A stretch of 64,000 nt of DNA from Sphingomonas palustris (GTDB lineage: Bacteria > Pseudomonadota > Alphaproteobacteria > Sphingomonadales > Sphingomonadaceae): the NCBI GenBank assembly GCA_026225215.1, contig JAMFSI010000025.1, forward strand, positions 1-64,000, given 5' to 3'. A program made the translations under genes and the position numbers. This document shows positions 38,218-47,657 of this stretch, piece by piece. The notes beneath the pieces are model-generated. The model searched no databases. It was not told where the DNA came from and saw only the letters and a program-made list of their open reading frames with translations. The stretch's first letter is position 1. Each line of letters opens with the position of its first letter.

Positions 38218-40113
38218 ATGTGCGGATTTGCCGGAATTTTTACGCCATCCGCCGCGCAGCCCGTCGATGGCGCGCGGCTTGAGGCGATGTGCGACGCCAT
38301 CGCTCATCGCGGGCCCGACGGCTATGGCATGTGGACTGCGCCGGGGGTCGGGCTCGGCCACCGCCGGTTGTCGATCATCGACATCGCCGGCTCGCCGCAA
38401 CCGATGGCCGCGAGCGATGGCCGGGCGATGCTGGTATTCAACGGCGAGATCTACAATTATCGCGAATTGCGGGCCGAACTCGCCGGGCAGGGCGCTCAAT
38501 TCCACACCGATGGCGATAGCGAGGTGATCCTTGCGGCTTATCAACGCTGGGGTGCGGATTGCGTGACGCGGCTGGCGGGGATGTTCGCCTTCGCCATCTA
38601 CGATCTCGACCGGCGCGAACTGCTGCTGGCGCGCGACCGGCTGGGCGTAAAGCCGCTATTCACCGCCAAATTACCCGACGGCAGCATCATTTTCGGCAGT
38701 GAATTAAAGGCGCTGACGGCCCATCCTCTATTACCACGCGAAGTCGATCCGCTCGCGGTGGAGGACTATCTGACCTGGGGCTATGTCCCCGACACCCGAT
38801 CGATCCTGAAGGGCGTCGAAAAACTGCCGGCCGCGCATATCCGCTGGCTGCGCCACGATGCCTCGCCGACCCCGCCGCAGCGGTGGTGGGATATCTCCTT
38901 TGCCGATCGCCGCAAAGGCAGTGCTGCTGACCTCGAAGCCGAACTGGTCGATCTGATGCGCGATGCGGTGCGCTCGCGGATGGTGGCCGATGTCCCGCTG
39001 GGCGCCTTCCTGTCGGGCGGGGTCGACAGCTCATCGGTGGTGGCGCTGATGGCCGAGGCCAGCGGCACGCCGGTGCGGACCTGTTCGATCGGTTTCGACG
39101 TCAAGGCGCTGGATGAAAGCGATTATGCCCGCCAGGTGGCCGAGCGCTTTGCCACCGATCATCGCAGCCGCATGGTCTCGCCCGATGATTTCGCGGCCAT
39201 CGACCAACTCGCCGGCATGTTCGACGAGCCCTTTGCCGATGCCTCGGCGCTACCGATGTGGCGGGTGTGCCAACTGGCGCGCGAGAGTGTGACGGTGGCC
39301 TTGTCGGGCGACGGCGCGGATGAGGCCTTCGCCGGCTATCGCCGCCATGTTTTCCACCATGGCGAGGAGCGGTTACGCGGGCTGCTGCCGCAAGCTTTGC
39401 GCGCGCCGGTCTTCGGCACGATGGGCCGGCTGTACCCCAAGGCCGATTGGGCGCCGCGCCCGCTGCGGGCGAAAACGACCTTGCTGGCGTTGGCTGGCAA
39501 CGGCGAGGCGGCTTATGCCCAGGCTTTGTCGGTTGCTCATCCGCTGTTGAGAGATCAGCTATATACAGCTGAATACAAAAAATTACGGGGCGATTATCGC
39601 GGCGAGCAGCCGTTTATCGAGCTGATGCAAAAGGCCCCGGCGCGGTCCGGGCTGGACCGGGCGCAATATGCCGATCTGGCCTTCTGGCTTCCCGGCGATA
39701 TCCTGACCAAGGTCGATCGCACCAGCATGGCGGTTGGCCTGGAGGCGCGGGAGCCTTTGCTCGATCACCGGCTGGTCGAATTTGCCGCCAGCCTGCCCGA
39801 AGCGATGCGCGTCCGGCGCGGCACCGGCAAATGGCTGATGAAACACGCCATGCGCTGCTATCTCCCTGACAACATCCTGTTTCGCCAGAAACAGGGCTTC
39901 GTCACGCCGATCGCGCAGTGGTTTCGCGGGCCATTGGCTGGCGCCGCCCGCGCCATCGGCACCAGCACTGCGCTTGGCCGAACCGGATGGTTCGATGCAG
40001 CGCGAATCGGAGAAATTGCCGAGGCTCATATCGCCGGCCGGTCGGATCATTCTCGGCTCTTGTGGCAATTGGTGATGCTCGACAAATCGCTGGCTGGCCT
40101 GGGCATCGCTTGA
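38218..40113 (+). CDS. XrtA/PEP-CTERM system amidotransferase (asparagine synthetase-like)
   Basis: MCGFAGIFTP Cys-2 glutaminase, HRGPDGYGMW, LGHRRLSIID, FLSGGVDSSSVVALMAE. Confidence 0.95.
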   Translation: MCGFAGIFTPSAAQPVDGARLEAMCDAIAHRGPDGYGMWTAPGVGLGHRRLSIIDIAGSPQPMAASDGRAMLVFNGEIYNYRELRAELAGQGAQFHTDGDSEVILAAYQRWGADCVTRLAGMFAFAIYDLDRRELLLARDRLGVKPLFTAKLPDGSIIFGSELKALTAHPLLPREVDPLAVEDYLTWGYVPDTRSILKGVEKLPAAHIRWLRHDASPTPPQRWWDISFADRRKGSAADLEAELVDLMRDAVRSRMVADVPLGAFLSGGVDSSSVVALMAEASGTPVRTCSIGFDVKALDESDYARQVAERFATDHRSRMVSPDDFAAIDQLAGMFDEPFADASALPMWRVCQLARESVTVALSGDGADEAFAGYRRHVFHHGEERLRGLLPQALRAPVFGTMGRLYPKADWAPRPLRAKTTLLALAGNGEAAYAQALSVAHPLLRDQLYTAEYKKLRGDYRGEQPFIELMQKAPARSGLDRAQYADLAFWLPGDILTKVDRTSMAVGLEAREPLLDHRLVEFAASLPEAMRVRRGTGKWLMKHAMRCYLPDNILFRQKQGFVTPIAQWFRGPLAGAARAIGTSTALGRTGWFDAARIGEIAEAHIAGRSDHSRLLWQLVMLDKSLAGLGIA

Positions 40114-40349
40114 CTTGATCGACCGAGTCCGGCGCATCCGAAAGGCGCGCTGATCTCGTTCTGGATATGAACGGTTTACCGCAAGCTCGCTCGGTGCTAC
40201 TTGAGATGGGGTTGCAAAGGGTAAACGGTCCGTTTTGAGACAGCCACCGAGCATAGAATTCACTTGCGAAGTAAGGTGTAAACGGCTCTAAATACATAAT
40301 ATTAGCCAAAGCCGATGCGCAGATCGGTCATTCTGACGATTGAGGGCGT

Positions 40350-41303
40350 ATGGATCGATTGTCTAGCGGGGTTGCAGGCAGGCATGAGGACGACGGGGAT
40401 GGTAGTGCCATTCCGCTCAACTCCTCCCATGAAGAGCTGATTGAGAAATCACTGGTCCGTCTGGCGGTGCCGGAAGAACTGCTGCATCTGCGAGAACTCG
40501 ATGTTCTCTACGAAGCCGAGCAAAAGACCTTGTGGACTTTCATGCGTCCGTCCGGACGTCCTAGTTTCACCCCTCCCATGCTGGCCGATTTCGAGGTCTG
40601 GCAGCAGCAGATCGGCCAGCATTTCGGTCCGAACGGCGTGCCGCTGAATTATCTGATCCTGGGCAGCCGGGCACCGGGCGTGTTCTGCTTCGGCGGCGAT
40701 CTCGAATTGTTCGATCGGCTGATTCGCGAGGGGAACCGCGAAGGCCTGGCGCGCTATGGCTATCGCTGCGTCGAGATTCTCCATCGCAATATGCATGCGC
40801 TCAACTTGCCGATGCTGACCATCGGCCTGGTTCAGGGTCAGGCGCTGGGCGGTGGCTTCGAAGCACTGTTGTCGTTTGACGTCATCATTGCCGAACGGGG
40901 TTCGACCTTCGGTTTGCCAGAGATCATGTTCGGCCTGTTCCCGGGCATGGGTGCGCATGCCATCCTGTCACGCAAACTGGGCACCGCGCTGGCCGAACGG
41001 CTGATCCAATCCAGCAAGAGCCACACGGCCGAGGAAATGTACGAGCTCGGGATCGTCGCCGAATTGGCCGAGCCCGGCTGCGGCGTGGAAGCGGTACGCC
41101 ACTATATCGAACGATCCAACCGCCGCCACAGCGGTTTGGTCCATGCTCGCCAGGCCATGCGCCGGGTTGCGCCGATCGAATTGACGGAATTGCGGGCTAT
41201 CGTCGATTTGTGGGCCGATGCCGCGCTGCATTTGAGCAATAGCGATCTCAAGCTGATGCGGCGCCTCGCGAGCGCGCAAGTACGGCACTCCACGGCGGCC
41301 TGA
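40350..41303 (+). CDS. Crotonase-fold protein resembling RpfF/DSF synthase
   Basis: FCFGGDLELFDRLIREGNREGLARYGYRCVEI, GLVQGQALGGGFEALLSFDVIIAERGSTFGLPEIMFGLFPGMGAHAILSRK; keeps the GGGFE and LPE glutamates of RpfF enzymes. Confidence 0.85.
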   Translation: MDRLSSGVAGRHEDDGDGSAIPLNSSHEELIEKSLVRLAVPEELLHLRELDVLYEAEQKTLWTFMRPSGRPSFTPPMLADFEVWQQQIGQHFGPNGVPLNYLILGSRAPGVFCFGGDLELFDRLIREGNREGLARYGYRCVEILHRNMHALNLPMLTIGLVQGQALGGGFEALLSFDVIIAERGSTFGLPEIMFGLFPGMGAHAILSRKLGTALAERLIQSSKSHTAEEMYELGIVAELAEPGCGVEAVRHYIERSNRRHSGLVHARQAMRRVAPIELTELRAIVDLWADAALHLSNSDLKLMRRLASAQVRHSTAA

Positions 41304-41489
41304 CGGGGGTATGCTGAGGCCGGGCTGCGAACGGCCACTTTCTGCGCTTCCGGGGCTCACGGCCCAAATGGCCGCTGCGCGCCGGTTCTCGAAAGCAGCC
41401 ATTCTCGCTCCGGCCTGAGCCAAATCTCAACACACCCCCACCATCCGCCAAGGTTCAGATATCCCGCAGCAGTAATAGCAGCGCCGTGT

Positions 41490-42191
41490 TTAAACCGCGT
41501 CTACCAGCACCAATTCCGCATCGTCGATCGCTTCCACCACGATCGCCGTTTCGCCGGTGATGGCGATGCCGTCACGGGGCTGCGCTTCCTGGCCGTTGAC
41601 GCGAATACGGCCCGTCGGCGCCACCAGATATTGGTGACGCATAGGATCGACCTGTTGCTCGATCCGCTGGCCCGCCGCCAAAGTCGCCGCCAGCACGTCG
41701 GCATCGGCGCGGATCGGCAAAATGCCGTCATCGGCGTTACCCTCGCCGCTGGCCAGGGTCACCCAGCGGCCGGCGCGAGTGCCGCGCGGAAATTCGCGCT
41801 GCCCCCAGCCCGGCTTCTCGCCGCTGCGATCAGGCTGAATCCAGATCTGAAACAGCGTGGTCGCCTCATCCTCGCGGTTGTATTCGGCGTGAACGATCCC
41901 GGTCCCCGCGCTCATCACCTGCACATCGCCTGCGCCGGTGCGGCCCTTGTTGCCCAGGCTGTCCTCGTGGGTGATCGCGCCGCTACGTACGAAGGTCACG
42001 ATCTCCATGTCCCGGTGCGGATGGGGATCGAAGCCGGTATGCGCGGCGATGGTGTCGTCATTCCATACCCGGATCGCACCCCAGCCCATGCGGTCGCGGT
42101 CGAGATAATTGGCGAAGCTGAAGTGGTGGCGGGCATCGAGCCAGCCGTGCTGGGCATGGCCAAGGCCAGCGAAGGGGCGGATGTCGATCAT
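41490..42191 (-). CDS. Pirin family protein
   Basis: MIDIRPFAGLGHAQHGWLDARHHFSFANYLDRDRMGWGAIRVWNDDTIAAHTGFDPHPHRDMEIVTFVRSGAITHEDSLGN. Confidence 0.95.
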   Translation of the reverse strand: MIDIRPFAGLGHAQHGWLDARHHFSFANYLDRDRMGWGAIRVWNDDTIAAHTGFDPHPHRDMEIVTFVRSGAITHEDSLGNKGRTGAGDVQVMSAGTGIVHAEYNREDEATTLFQIWIQPDRSGEKPGWGQREFPRGTRAGRWVTLASGEGNADDGILPIRADADVLAATLAAGQRIEQQVDPMRHQYLVAPTGRIRVNGQEAQPRDGIAITGETAIVVEAIDDAELVLVDAV

Positions 42192-42319
42192 GGCTATTCT
42201 CACTTCGGCGGGGTGTTGCCGCCGGTAAGCGCTGCAAGTGGGATGCCTCCCTCGTAAATTCAAGCCGGCCGGTCAGTGGGAAGGTAGCGCCGTTCCCCGC
42301 TGGCAGGGTGAAACCACAC

Positions 42320-42592
42320 CTACACCCATTTCCCGCTTTCCTCCTCGCGAAATACTTCACCGGTTTTTTCCCAACCGGGCCCATCTGGAGTGCCTGCGGG
42401 CGTCCGGCGATATCGGCTCTCGAACAGCGCCGACAGCACCAGAACCGCGCCGAAGATGATCGGTCCGGCGCCGGGCTGTGCCAGCGGCGCCAGCAAGCCG
42501 GCGGCAAGATCGGGGCGGAATTGCAGCAACAGCCCGAACAGGATCAGCAGCACGCCGATAACGACGACGGCGGTGCGGCCCCAGCGGCTCAT
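42320..42592 (-). CDS. Small membrane protein, unknown function
   Basis: 90 aa, two predicted TM segments (TAVVVIGVLLILFGLLLQF, GPIIFGAVLVLSALFE); ATGA overlap with upstream gene. Confidence 0.65.
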   Translation of the reverse strand: MSRWGRTAVVVIGVLLILFGLLLQFRPDLAAGLLAPLAQPGAGPIIFGAVLVLSALFESRYRRTPAGTPDGPGWEKTGEVFREEESGKWV

Positions 42593-42909
42593 AGCGGTTC
42601 GATCCGCACCGCCGTGCCATAAGCGACCACTTCGCTCATGGTCTGGCCGATTTCTCCGGAATCGAAGCGCATCATCACCACCGCATCGGCGCCCATCGCG
42701 CTGGCATTGGCGACCAGCCGATCGACGGCATGGCGCCTGGTATCCTCAATCAGTGCAGTATATTCCTTGATCTCGCCGCCGCCCAGCGATCGCAGGCCGG
42801 CCATGAAATTGCCGCTAAGCCCGCGGCTACGCACGACGACGCCGAATACCTGACCCAGGGTTTGGGTAATCCGGTGCCCGACCAGACCTTCCGTCGTGGC
42901 TACAATCAT
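42589..42909 (-). CDS. YbjQ/UPF0145 family protein
   Basis: MIVATTEGLVGHRITQTLGQVFGVVVRSRGLSGNFMAGLRSLGGGEIKEYTALIEDTR, GADAVVMMRFDS. Confidence 0.93.
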   Translation of the reverse strand: MIVATTEGLVGHRITQTLGQVFGVVVRSRGLSGNFMAGLRSLGGGEIKEYTALIEDTRRHAVDRLVANASAMGADAVVMMRFDSGEIGQTMSEVVAYGTAVRIEPL

Positions 42910-43174
42910 CTTGGCCTCCTCCGCTGTCGTTCAGCCTACATTAGCCTTGGGCATGGTCTGAGGCCAGTCCTGTGCGGGCCGATGGCGGTTGGTCCGTGAT
43001 GGCGACCGTCTTGCCAATGATGAATTGACAGATGATATAACATTACATTACCAAGGGCGCGTAACGAGAAAGCTGGATGCGTTCCAGTCGGCAGTCGATT
43101 GGCCGACCGGAAGCAAACCAGGCCCGGGTGCCGGCGCGGCAGGGGATATTCAAACTGTATTTTAAAGGTTTTTC

Positions 43175-45445
43175 ATGCGCGCCTCATTATTGAAATCATC
43201 GGCGCTGACGCTGGTCGTGCTCACTTCCGCTCCGGCCATTGCCCAGGATGCCCCGACCGCAGCCGCCGATCCCACGGCTTCCGCACCCGTGCCGGCTGCG
43301 CGCGCGTCTTCGAGGAAGACTCCGGCCCCTTCGGGTCGTGCCGGCTCGGAAATCGTGGTAACGGCTAGGCGGCTCAATGAGGCGCGCGAAAGCATCAAGC
43401 CCAGCCTCGGTGCCTCTACCTACACGCTGACCAATCAGGCCATTCAGAACCTGCCCGGCAGTGACAACCAGCCGATCCAGGATATCATCCTGCAGATGCC
43501 CGGCGTCAGCCAGGACCAGTTCGGCCAGTTCCACGTCCGCGACGAGCACAATGGCGTGCAATATCGTCTCAATGGTGTGATCCTGCCCGAGAGTATCGCC
43601 GTTTTCGGCCAGACGCTCAGCCCGCGCCTGATCGAGCGCATGGACCTGGTCACCGGCACGCTGCCTGCGCAATATGGGCTGCGCAGCGCCGGCATCATCG
43701 ATATCACCACCAAATCCGGGCTGAAGGATGAATCGACCTTCAGCCTGTACGGCGGCAGCCACGATACGATCGAGCCTAGCGCGCAGCTGAGCGGCAGCTC
43801 CGGTGGCACCACCTGGTTCGCCTCGGGCGATTACAAGCACAGTGATCTCGGCATCGACAACGTCAACGGCAATACCAAGGCCATTCACGACAAGACCGAT
43901 CAATTCAGCAGCTTTGGCTATATCGACCATATCCTCGGGCCGAACGACCGCATCGCCTTTACCGGCGGCTATTCCAACCAACACTACCAGATCCCCAATC
44001 CCACCGGGCTGGTTGGCGCGCAGACTGACGTCAACAGCAACCCGCTGTCGGTCGGTGGCGTCACCAAATATCCCAGCGAGCAATTGAACGAGCAGCAGTT
44101 GCAGACCTTCGGCTTCGGCGCGATCAGCCTGTTGCACAGCGCCGGGGCGTTCTCGTTCCAGGGCTCGGTCTTCGGGCGGCTGGCAACGCTCGACTATCAC
44201 CCCGACTATATCGGCGAATTGCTGTTCAACGGGCAGGCACAGGATGCCAGCAAGAAGGATGTCTCCTTCGGCACCCAGTTCGACAGCGTCTACAAGCTTA
44301 GCGATCGTCACACGCTGCGCGCCGGCCTGTACTTCGAGGACGCGCGCTCCAAGAGCTATACTAACACCAATGTGTTCCCGACCACCGGCGATGTCTGCGA
44401 TCCGTCCGGCATAAACTGCGTGCAGGGACCGATCGCTGCCAACGCCCAGCCGGAATCGCTGATTTACCAAAGCGACGTCACGCAGCGTACTTACAGCGCT
44501 TATCTGCAGGACGAATGGCATGTGCTCGATCACGTCGTGCTCAATTACGGCGCGCGCTTCGACGAGAACGACGGCGTGCGCAACGAGCGCCAACTCAGCC
44601 CGCGCGTCAACATGGTGTGGACGCCGCCCGCTACCGGATTGACATTCCACGCCGGCTACGCCCGCTATTTCTCGCCGGCGCCGTTCGAACTGGTGGCCAG
44701 CGCCAACCTCGCCCAAGTCTTCAACACAACCGCCTCGCCCAGCATCCGCACCGACAATCTCGCTTATGCCCAGCGCGAGAATTATTGGGATGCCGGCTTT
44801 CAGGAGAAGATCGGCCACTTCACGCTCGGGCTCGACGGCTATTTCCGCCGCTCGACGCATCTGGTCGATGAAGGTCAGTTCGGCGCCCCGATCATCCTGA
44901 CCCCGTTCAATTACGCCAAGGGCCGGATCATGGGCAGCGAGCTGAGCCTCAACTTCGCCCGCGGCGGTTTCAGCGCCTATGGCAACATTGCTTACGAAAA
45001 GGCGCAAGGCACCCAGATCGACTCCAACCAGTATAATTTCACCGCCGCCGACCTGGCTTACATCTCCACTCACTACATCTATCTCGACCACAACCAGACC
45101 TGGACCGGTTCGGGCGGCGCTTCTTACAAATGGAGCAGCGGCGCGCTGGCCAACTCGCGGATCAGCGCCGACATGGTATTCGGCTCGGGCCTGCGCAGCG
45201 AACTCGACCTGCCTGCCGGCAGTGCCTACCCCGATATTCCCAATGGCGCTTCGTTGCCCGATTATGTGACCTTCAATCTCTCGGTCGGCCATAAGTTCGG
45301 AAAAAGCGGCTTCGATGTGCGCGTCGACGTCGAGAACTTGTTCGACAAGATCTACGAAATTCGCGACGGCACCGGTGTGGGGGTCGGGGCGCCCTCGTTC
45401 GGGCCGCGGCGCGGGTTTTTCCTGGGAATTTCCAAGACTATTTAG
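43175..45445 (+). CDS. TonB-dependent receptor
   Basis: EIVVTARRLNEARESIKPSLGASTYTLTNQAIQNLPGSDNQPIQDIILQMPGVSQD; plug and barrel, C-terminal GFFLGISKTI. Confidence 0.92.
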   Translation: MRASLLKSSALTLVVLTSAPAIAQDAPTAAADPTASAPVPAARASSRKTPAPSGRAGSEIVVTARRLNEARESIKPSLGASTYTLTNQAIQNLPGSDNQPIQDIILQMPGVSQDQFGQFHVRDEHNGVQYRLNGVILPESIAVFGQTLSPRLIERMDLVTGTLPAQYGLRSAGIIDITTKSGLKDESTFSLYGGSHDTIEPSAQLSGSSGGTTWFASGDYKHSDLGIDNVNGNTKAIHDKTDQFSSFGYIDHILGPNDRIAFTGGYSNQHYQIPNPTGLVGAQTDVNSNPLSVGGVTKYPSEQLNEQQLQTFGFGAISLLHSAGAFSFQGSVFGRLATLDYHPDYIGELLFNGQAQDASKKDVSFGTQFDSVYKLSDRHTLRAGLYFEDARSKSYTNTNVFPTTGDVCDPSGINCVQGPIAANAQPESLIYQSDVTQRTYSAYLQDEWHVLDHVVLNYGARFDENDGVRNERQLSPRVNMVWTPPATGLTFHAGYARYFSPAPFELVASANLAQVFNTTASPSIRTDNLAYAQRENYWDAGFQEKIGHFTLGLDGYFRRSTHLVDEGQFGAPIILTPFNYAKGRIMGSELSLNFARGGFSAYGNIAYEKAQGTQIDSNQYNFTAADLAYISTHYIYLDHNQTWTGSGGASYKWSSGALANSRISADMVFGSGLRSELDLPAGSAYPDIPNGASLPDYVTFNLSVGHKFGKSGFDVRVDVENLFDKIYEIRDGTGVGVGAPSFGPRRGFFLGISKTI

Positions 45446-45475
45446 GGCTTTTGAGTAGGTTGAGAAGGCTAAGGT

Positions 45476-45495
45476 ACGAGGGGCAAACCCCTCGT
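45476..45495 (+). terminator. Hairpin downstream of TonB receptor
   Basis: ACGAGGGG-caaa-CCCCTCGT perfect 8-bp stem 31 bp after the stop; no clear T tract. Confidence 0.45.
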
Positions 45496-45630
45496 GCTCC
45501 CCGTCATTTTGTTTTGCTCAACCGATTGGCGTTGCGCCGGTGGCAAAGTGGTAATCGGGCTGTATTCCTTGAAGGCTTACCGCAAGAATGTCAGAAATTG
45601 GGTGGTTACCCGAGTTTCCTCCCAAACGTC

Positions 45631-45876
45631 GTCCCGGACTTGATCCCATAGGCGTTAAAATACAGTCATGGGACCGCTTGCGGTGCGCGAGGATCCACCA
45701 CCCCCCGCCCCCTCCTCCAAAGAGGAGGGGGAGTGAACAGCGCAATATCCGCAGCGGACGCCGCTAAAGCCCCCTCCTCTTCAGAGGAGGGGGTTGGGGG
45801 TGGTGGCGGTTCACGCAAACATGTCCCGCCAGCCAATAAGCCTATCTTAACGCCTATGGGGACTTGATCCGGGACC
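45631..45876. repeat. Nested palindromic intergenic element, about 245 bp
   Basis: Outer arms GTCCCGGACTTGATCCCATAGGCGTTAA (45631-) and TTAACGCCTATGGGGACTTGATCCGGGAC (to about 45875); inner arms CCACCACCCCCCGCCCCCTCCTC (about 45697) and GAGGAGGGGGTTGGGGGTGGTGG (to about 45807). Confidence 0.78.
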
Positions 45877-46145
45877 GGGCTTCTTTTGTTGTGTCGCAAA
45901 CTTCGTCGTTAAGATGAACGCCTGGCCCCGGGTCAAGCCCCGGGAGACGGAACGGTTTTGTACGTCCTCTATTATGTCGTTAGTGACGGGACGGCATCGA
46001 AATTTGATGACATATACTTTGAAAAGTAACGTCAGTTCAGTGTACCCTCAATGATATTACCTGCAGGAAGAGCCGTCCAGAAAAGGTGGGGGCTCAGCCT
46101 GTTCGGAATTGACGCGAGGCATGGTAACGCGAAAAGGGGAACAGG

Positions 46146-46478
46146 ATGAGCCAGAATATTCGGTTCCGGATTGGCGGGCTGATCAGCCTGATCGTTTCGG
46201 TTGGTTTCGGCTGGTTCTTTATCTGGCAGCCGTTACAGCAGGCCCAGCATCACGTCGCGACGGTCCAATATAGCATAAAGGCTTTTGTCGCCGTACCCGC
46301 CTTAGCCGTAAGCGGGTTGTTTCTGCTGCTGTTTGGCGACACCGTGCCGTATCGCAATGTCGAGAAAAAGACTCCTACCGCTGCTGGCTGGATATTGTTC
46401 CTCGTCATCGCAGCAGCAAGCGGCCTGAGCTTCTGGTGGTTTAAGGCGCAATTCGCCGCGCTTGGCTATTCGGAATAG
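46146..46478 (+). CDS. Small hypothetical membrane protein (about 3 TM)
   Basis: Hydrophobic segments LISLIVSVGFGWFFIW, ALAVSGLFLLLFG, WILFLVIAAASGLSFWWF; ribosome-binding-like AAAAGGGGAACAGG upstream. Confidence 0.6.
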   Translation: MSQNIRFRIGGLISLIVSVGFGWFFIWQPLQQAQHHVATVQYSIKAFVAVPALAVSGLFLLLFGDTVPYRNVEKKTPTAAGWILFLVIAAASGLSFWWFKAQFAALGYSE

Positions 46479-46538
46479 GATCGTCCCCGTTTCCGGCAAG
46501 CCGTCATAAAATCTGCAAATCCGCGCCTGACGGATTGC

Positions 46539-47657
46539 TCAGTCACCGCCGTGCCCGAGCGCCAGATAATCCTGGCTTTGCATTTCGAGCAGCCGGCTGA
46601 TCGTGCGGTCGAATTCGAAGCGCCCATCGCCTTTTTCATAGAGTTCTTCGGGCGCGGCAGCGGCGGTGGCGAAGAGCTTCACCTTGTTCTCGTACAGCGT
46701 GTCGATCAGCGTGATGAAGCGCATCGCCTCATTGCGATTTTCGGGGCTCATGACGGGAATCCCGACCAGGATCACGGTATGGTAAGCATGGGCGACGGCG
46801 AGGTAATCGGAAGCGCCGCGATTTTCGCCGCAGAGCCGTTTGAAGCTGAAGACCGCAACGCCCTTGAGGCTCTTGGGCACATGCAACTTGCGGCCGCCGC
46901 CGAGATCGAGATCGGCCGAGGGGACATTCGCCGAATCCTCGGGATTGTAGTCGGTCAGGCGGAAGAAGGCCTCGCGCACCTTCGCCGTGGCGGCATCGCC
47001 AAGCGGCGTGTGCCAGGTTGCCAATCCCTTGATGCGGTCCAGCCGGTAGTCGGTGGGGCCGTTCAACGGCACGACATCGAGTTCGCGTTCGATCAGCGCG
47101 ATGAAGGGCAGGAAATGCTCGCGGTTGAGCCCATCCTTGTACAGTTCCGACGGCGCGCGGTTCGAGGTGGTGACGACGGTGACGCCATGGTCGAGGATCA
47201 GCGCGGTGAACAGCCGGCTCATGATCATGGCGTCGGCGGAATTGTTGACCACCATTTCGTCGAAGGCGAGCACGCGCACGCCATCGGCCAGCGCCGCGGC
47301 GACTTGCGGGATCGGATCGCCGGTCTCCAGTTTGCGCACCTCGCGCATGCGGGCGTGAACCTCGAGCATGAAGGCGTGGAAATGAACGCGGCGCTTCTCT
47401 TTGATCGCCAACGCATCGTGGAACAGGTCCATCAGCATCGACTTGCCGCGCCCGACCCCGCCCCACATATATATGCCGCGCGGTCTGGGCGCCGGCTTGC
47501 GCCCGAGCAGCTTGCCGAGGAAACCGCCGCCCGCCGGCGCTTTCACCAGCTCGCCGCGCAGCGCGGCCAGCCGTCGCGCCGCAGCAGCCTGCTCGGGGTC
47601 GGGGCGCAGTTCACCCGCGGCGACAAGCTGGTCGTAGCGCGACACGATCTCGCTCAT
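46539..47657 (-). CDS. zapE: Cell division protein ZapE (AFG1-like ATPase)
   Basis: PRGIYMWGGVGRGKSMLMDLFHDAL, LAFDEMVVNNSADAMIMSRLFTALILDHGVTVVTTSNR. Confidence 0.95.
   Translation of the reverse strand: MSEIVSRYDQLVAAGELRPDPEQAAAARRLAALRGELVKAPAGGGFLGKLLGRKPAPRPRGIYMWGGVGRGKSMLMDLFHDALAIKEKRRVHFHAFMLEVHARMREVRKLETGDPIPQVAAALADGVRVLAFDEMVVNNSADAMIMSRLFTALILDHGVTVVTTSNRAPSELYKDGLNREHFLPFIALIERELDVVPLNGPTDYRLDRIKGLATWHTPLGDAATAKVREAFFRLTDYNPEDSANVPSADLDLGGGRKLHVPKSLKGVAVFSFKRLCGENRGASDYLAVAHAYHTVILVGIPVMSPENRNEAMRFITLIDTLYENKVKLFATAAAAPEELYEKGDGRFEFDRTISRLLEMQSQDYLALGHGGD

Noticed and set aside
43196-45292. 698-aa minus-strand ORF opposite the TonB receptor
   Set aside because: Shadow ORF; no domain-like motifs, whereas the plus frame has plug and barrel signatures.
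45697-45807. Tandem GAGGAGGGGG palindromes as a CRISPR-like array
   Set aside because: Only inverted, not regularly spaced direct repeats; no cas genes in the window.
45518-45899. Small minus ORFs of 75 and 77 aa
   Set aside because: Composed of nested palindromic repeat sequence with proline/glycine runs.
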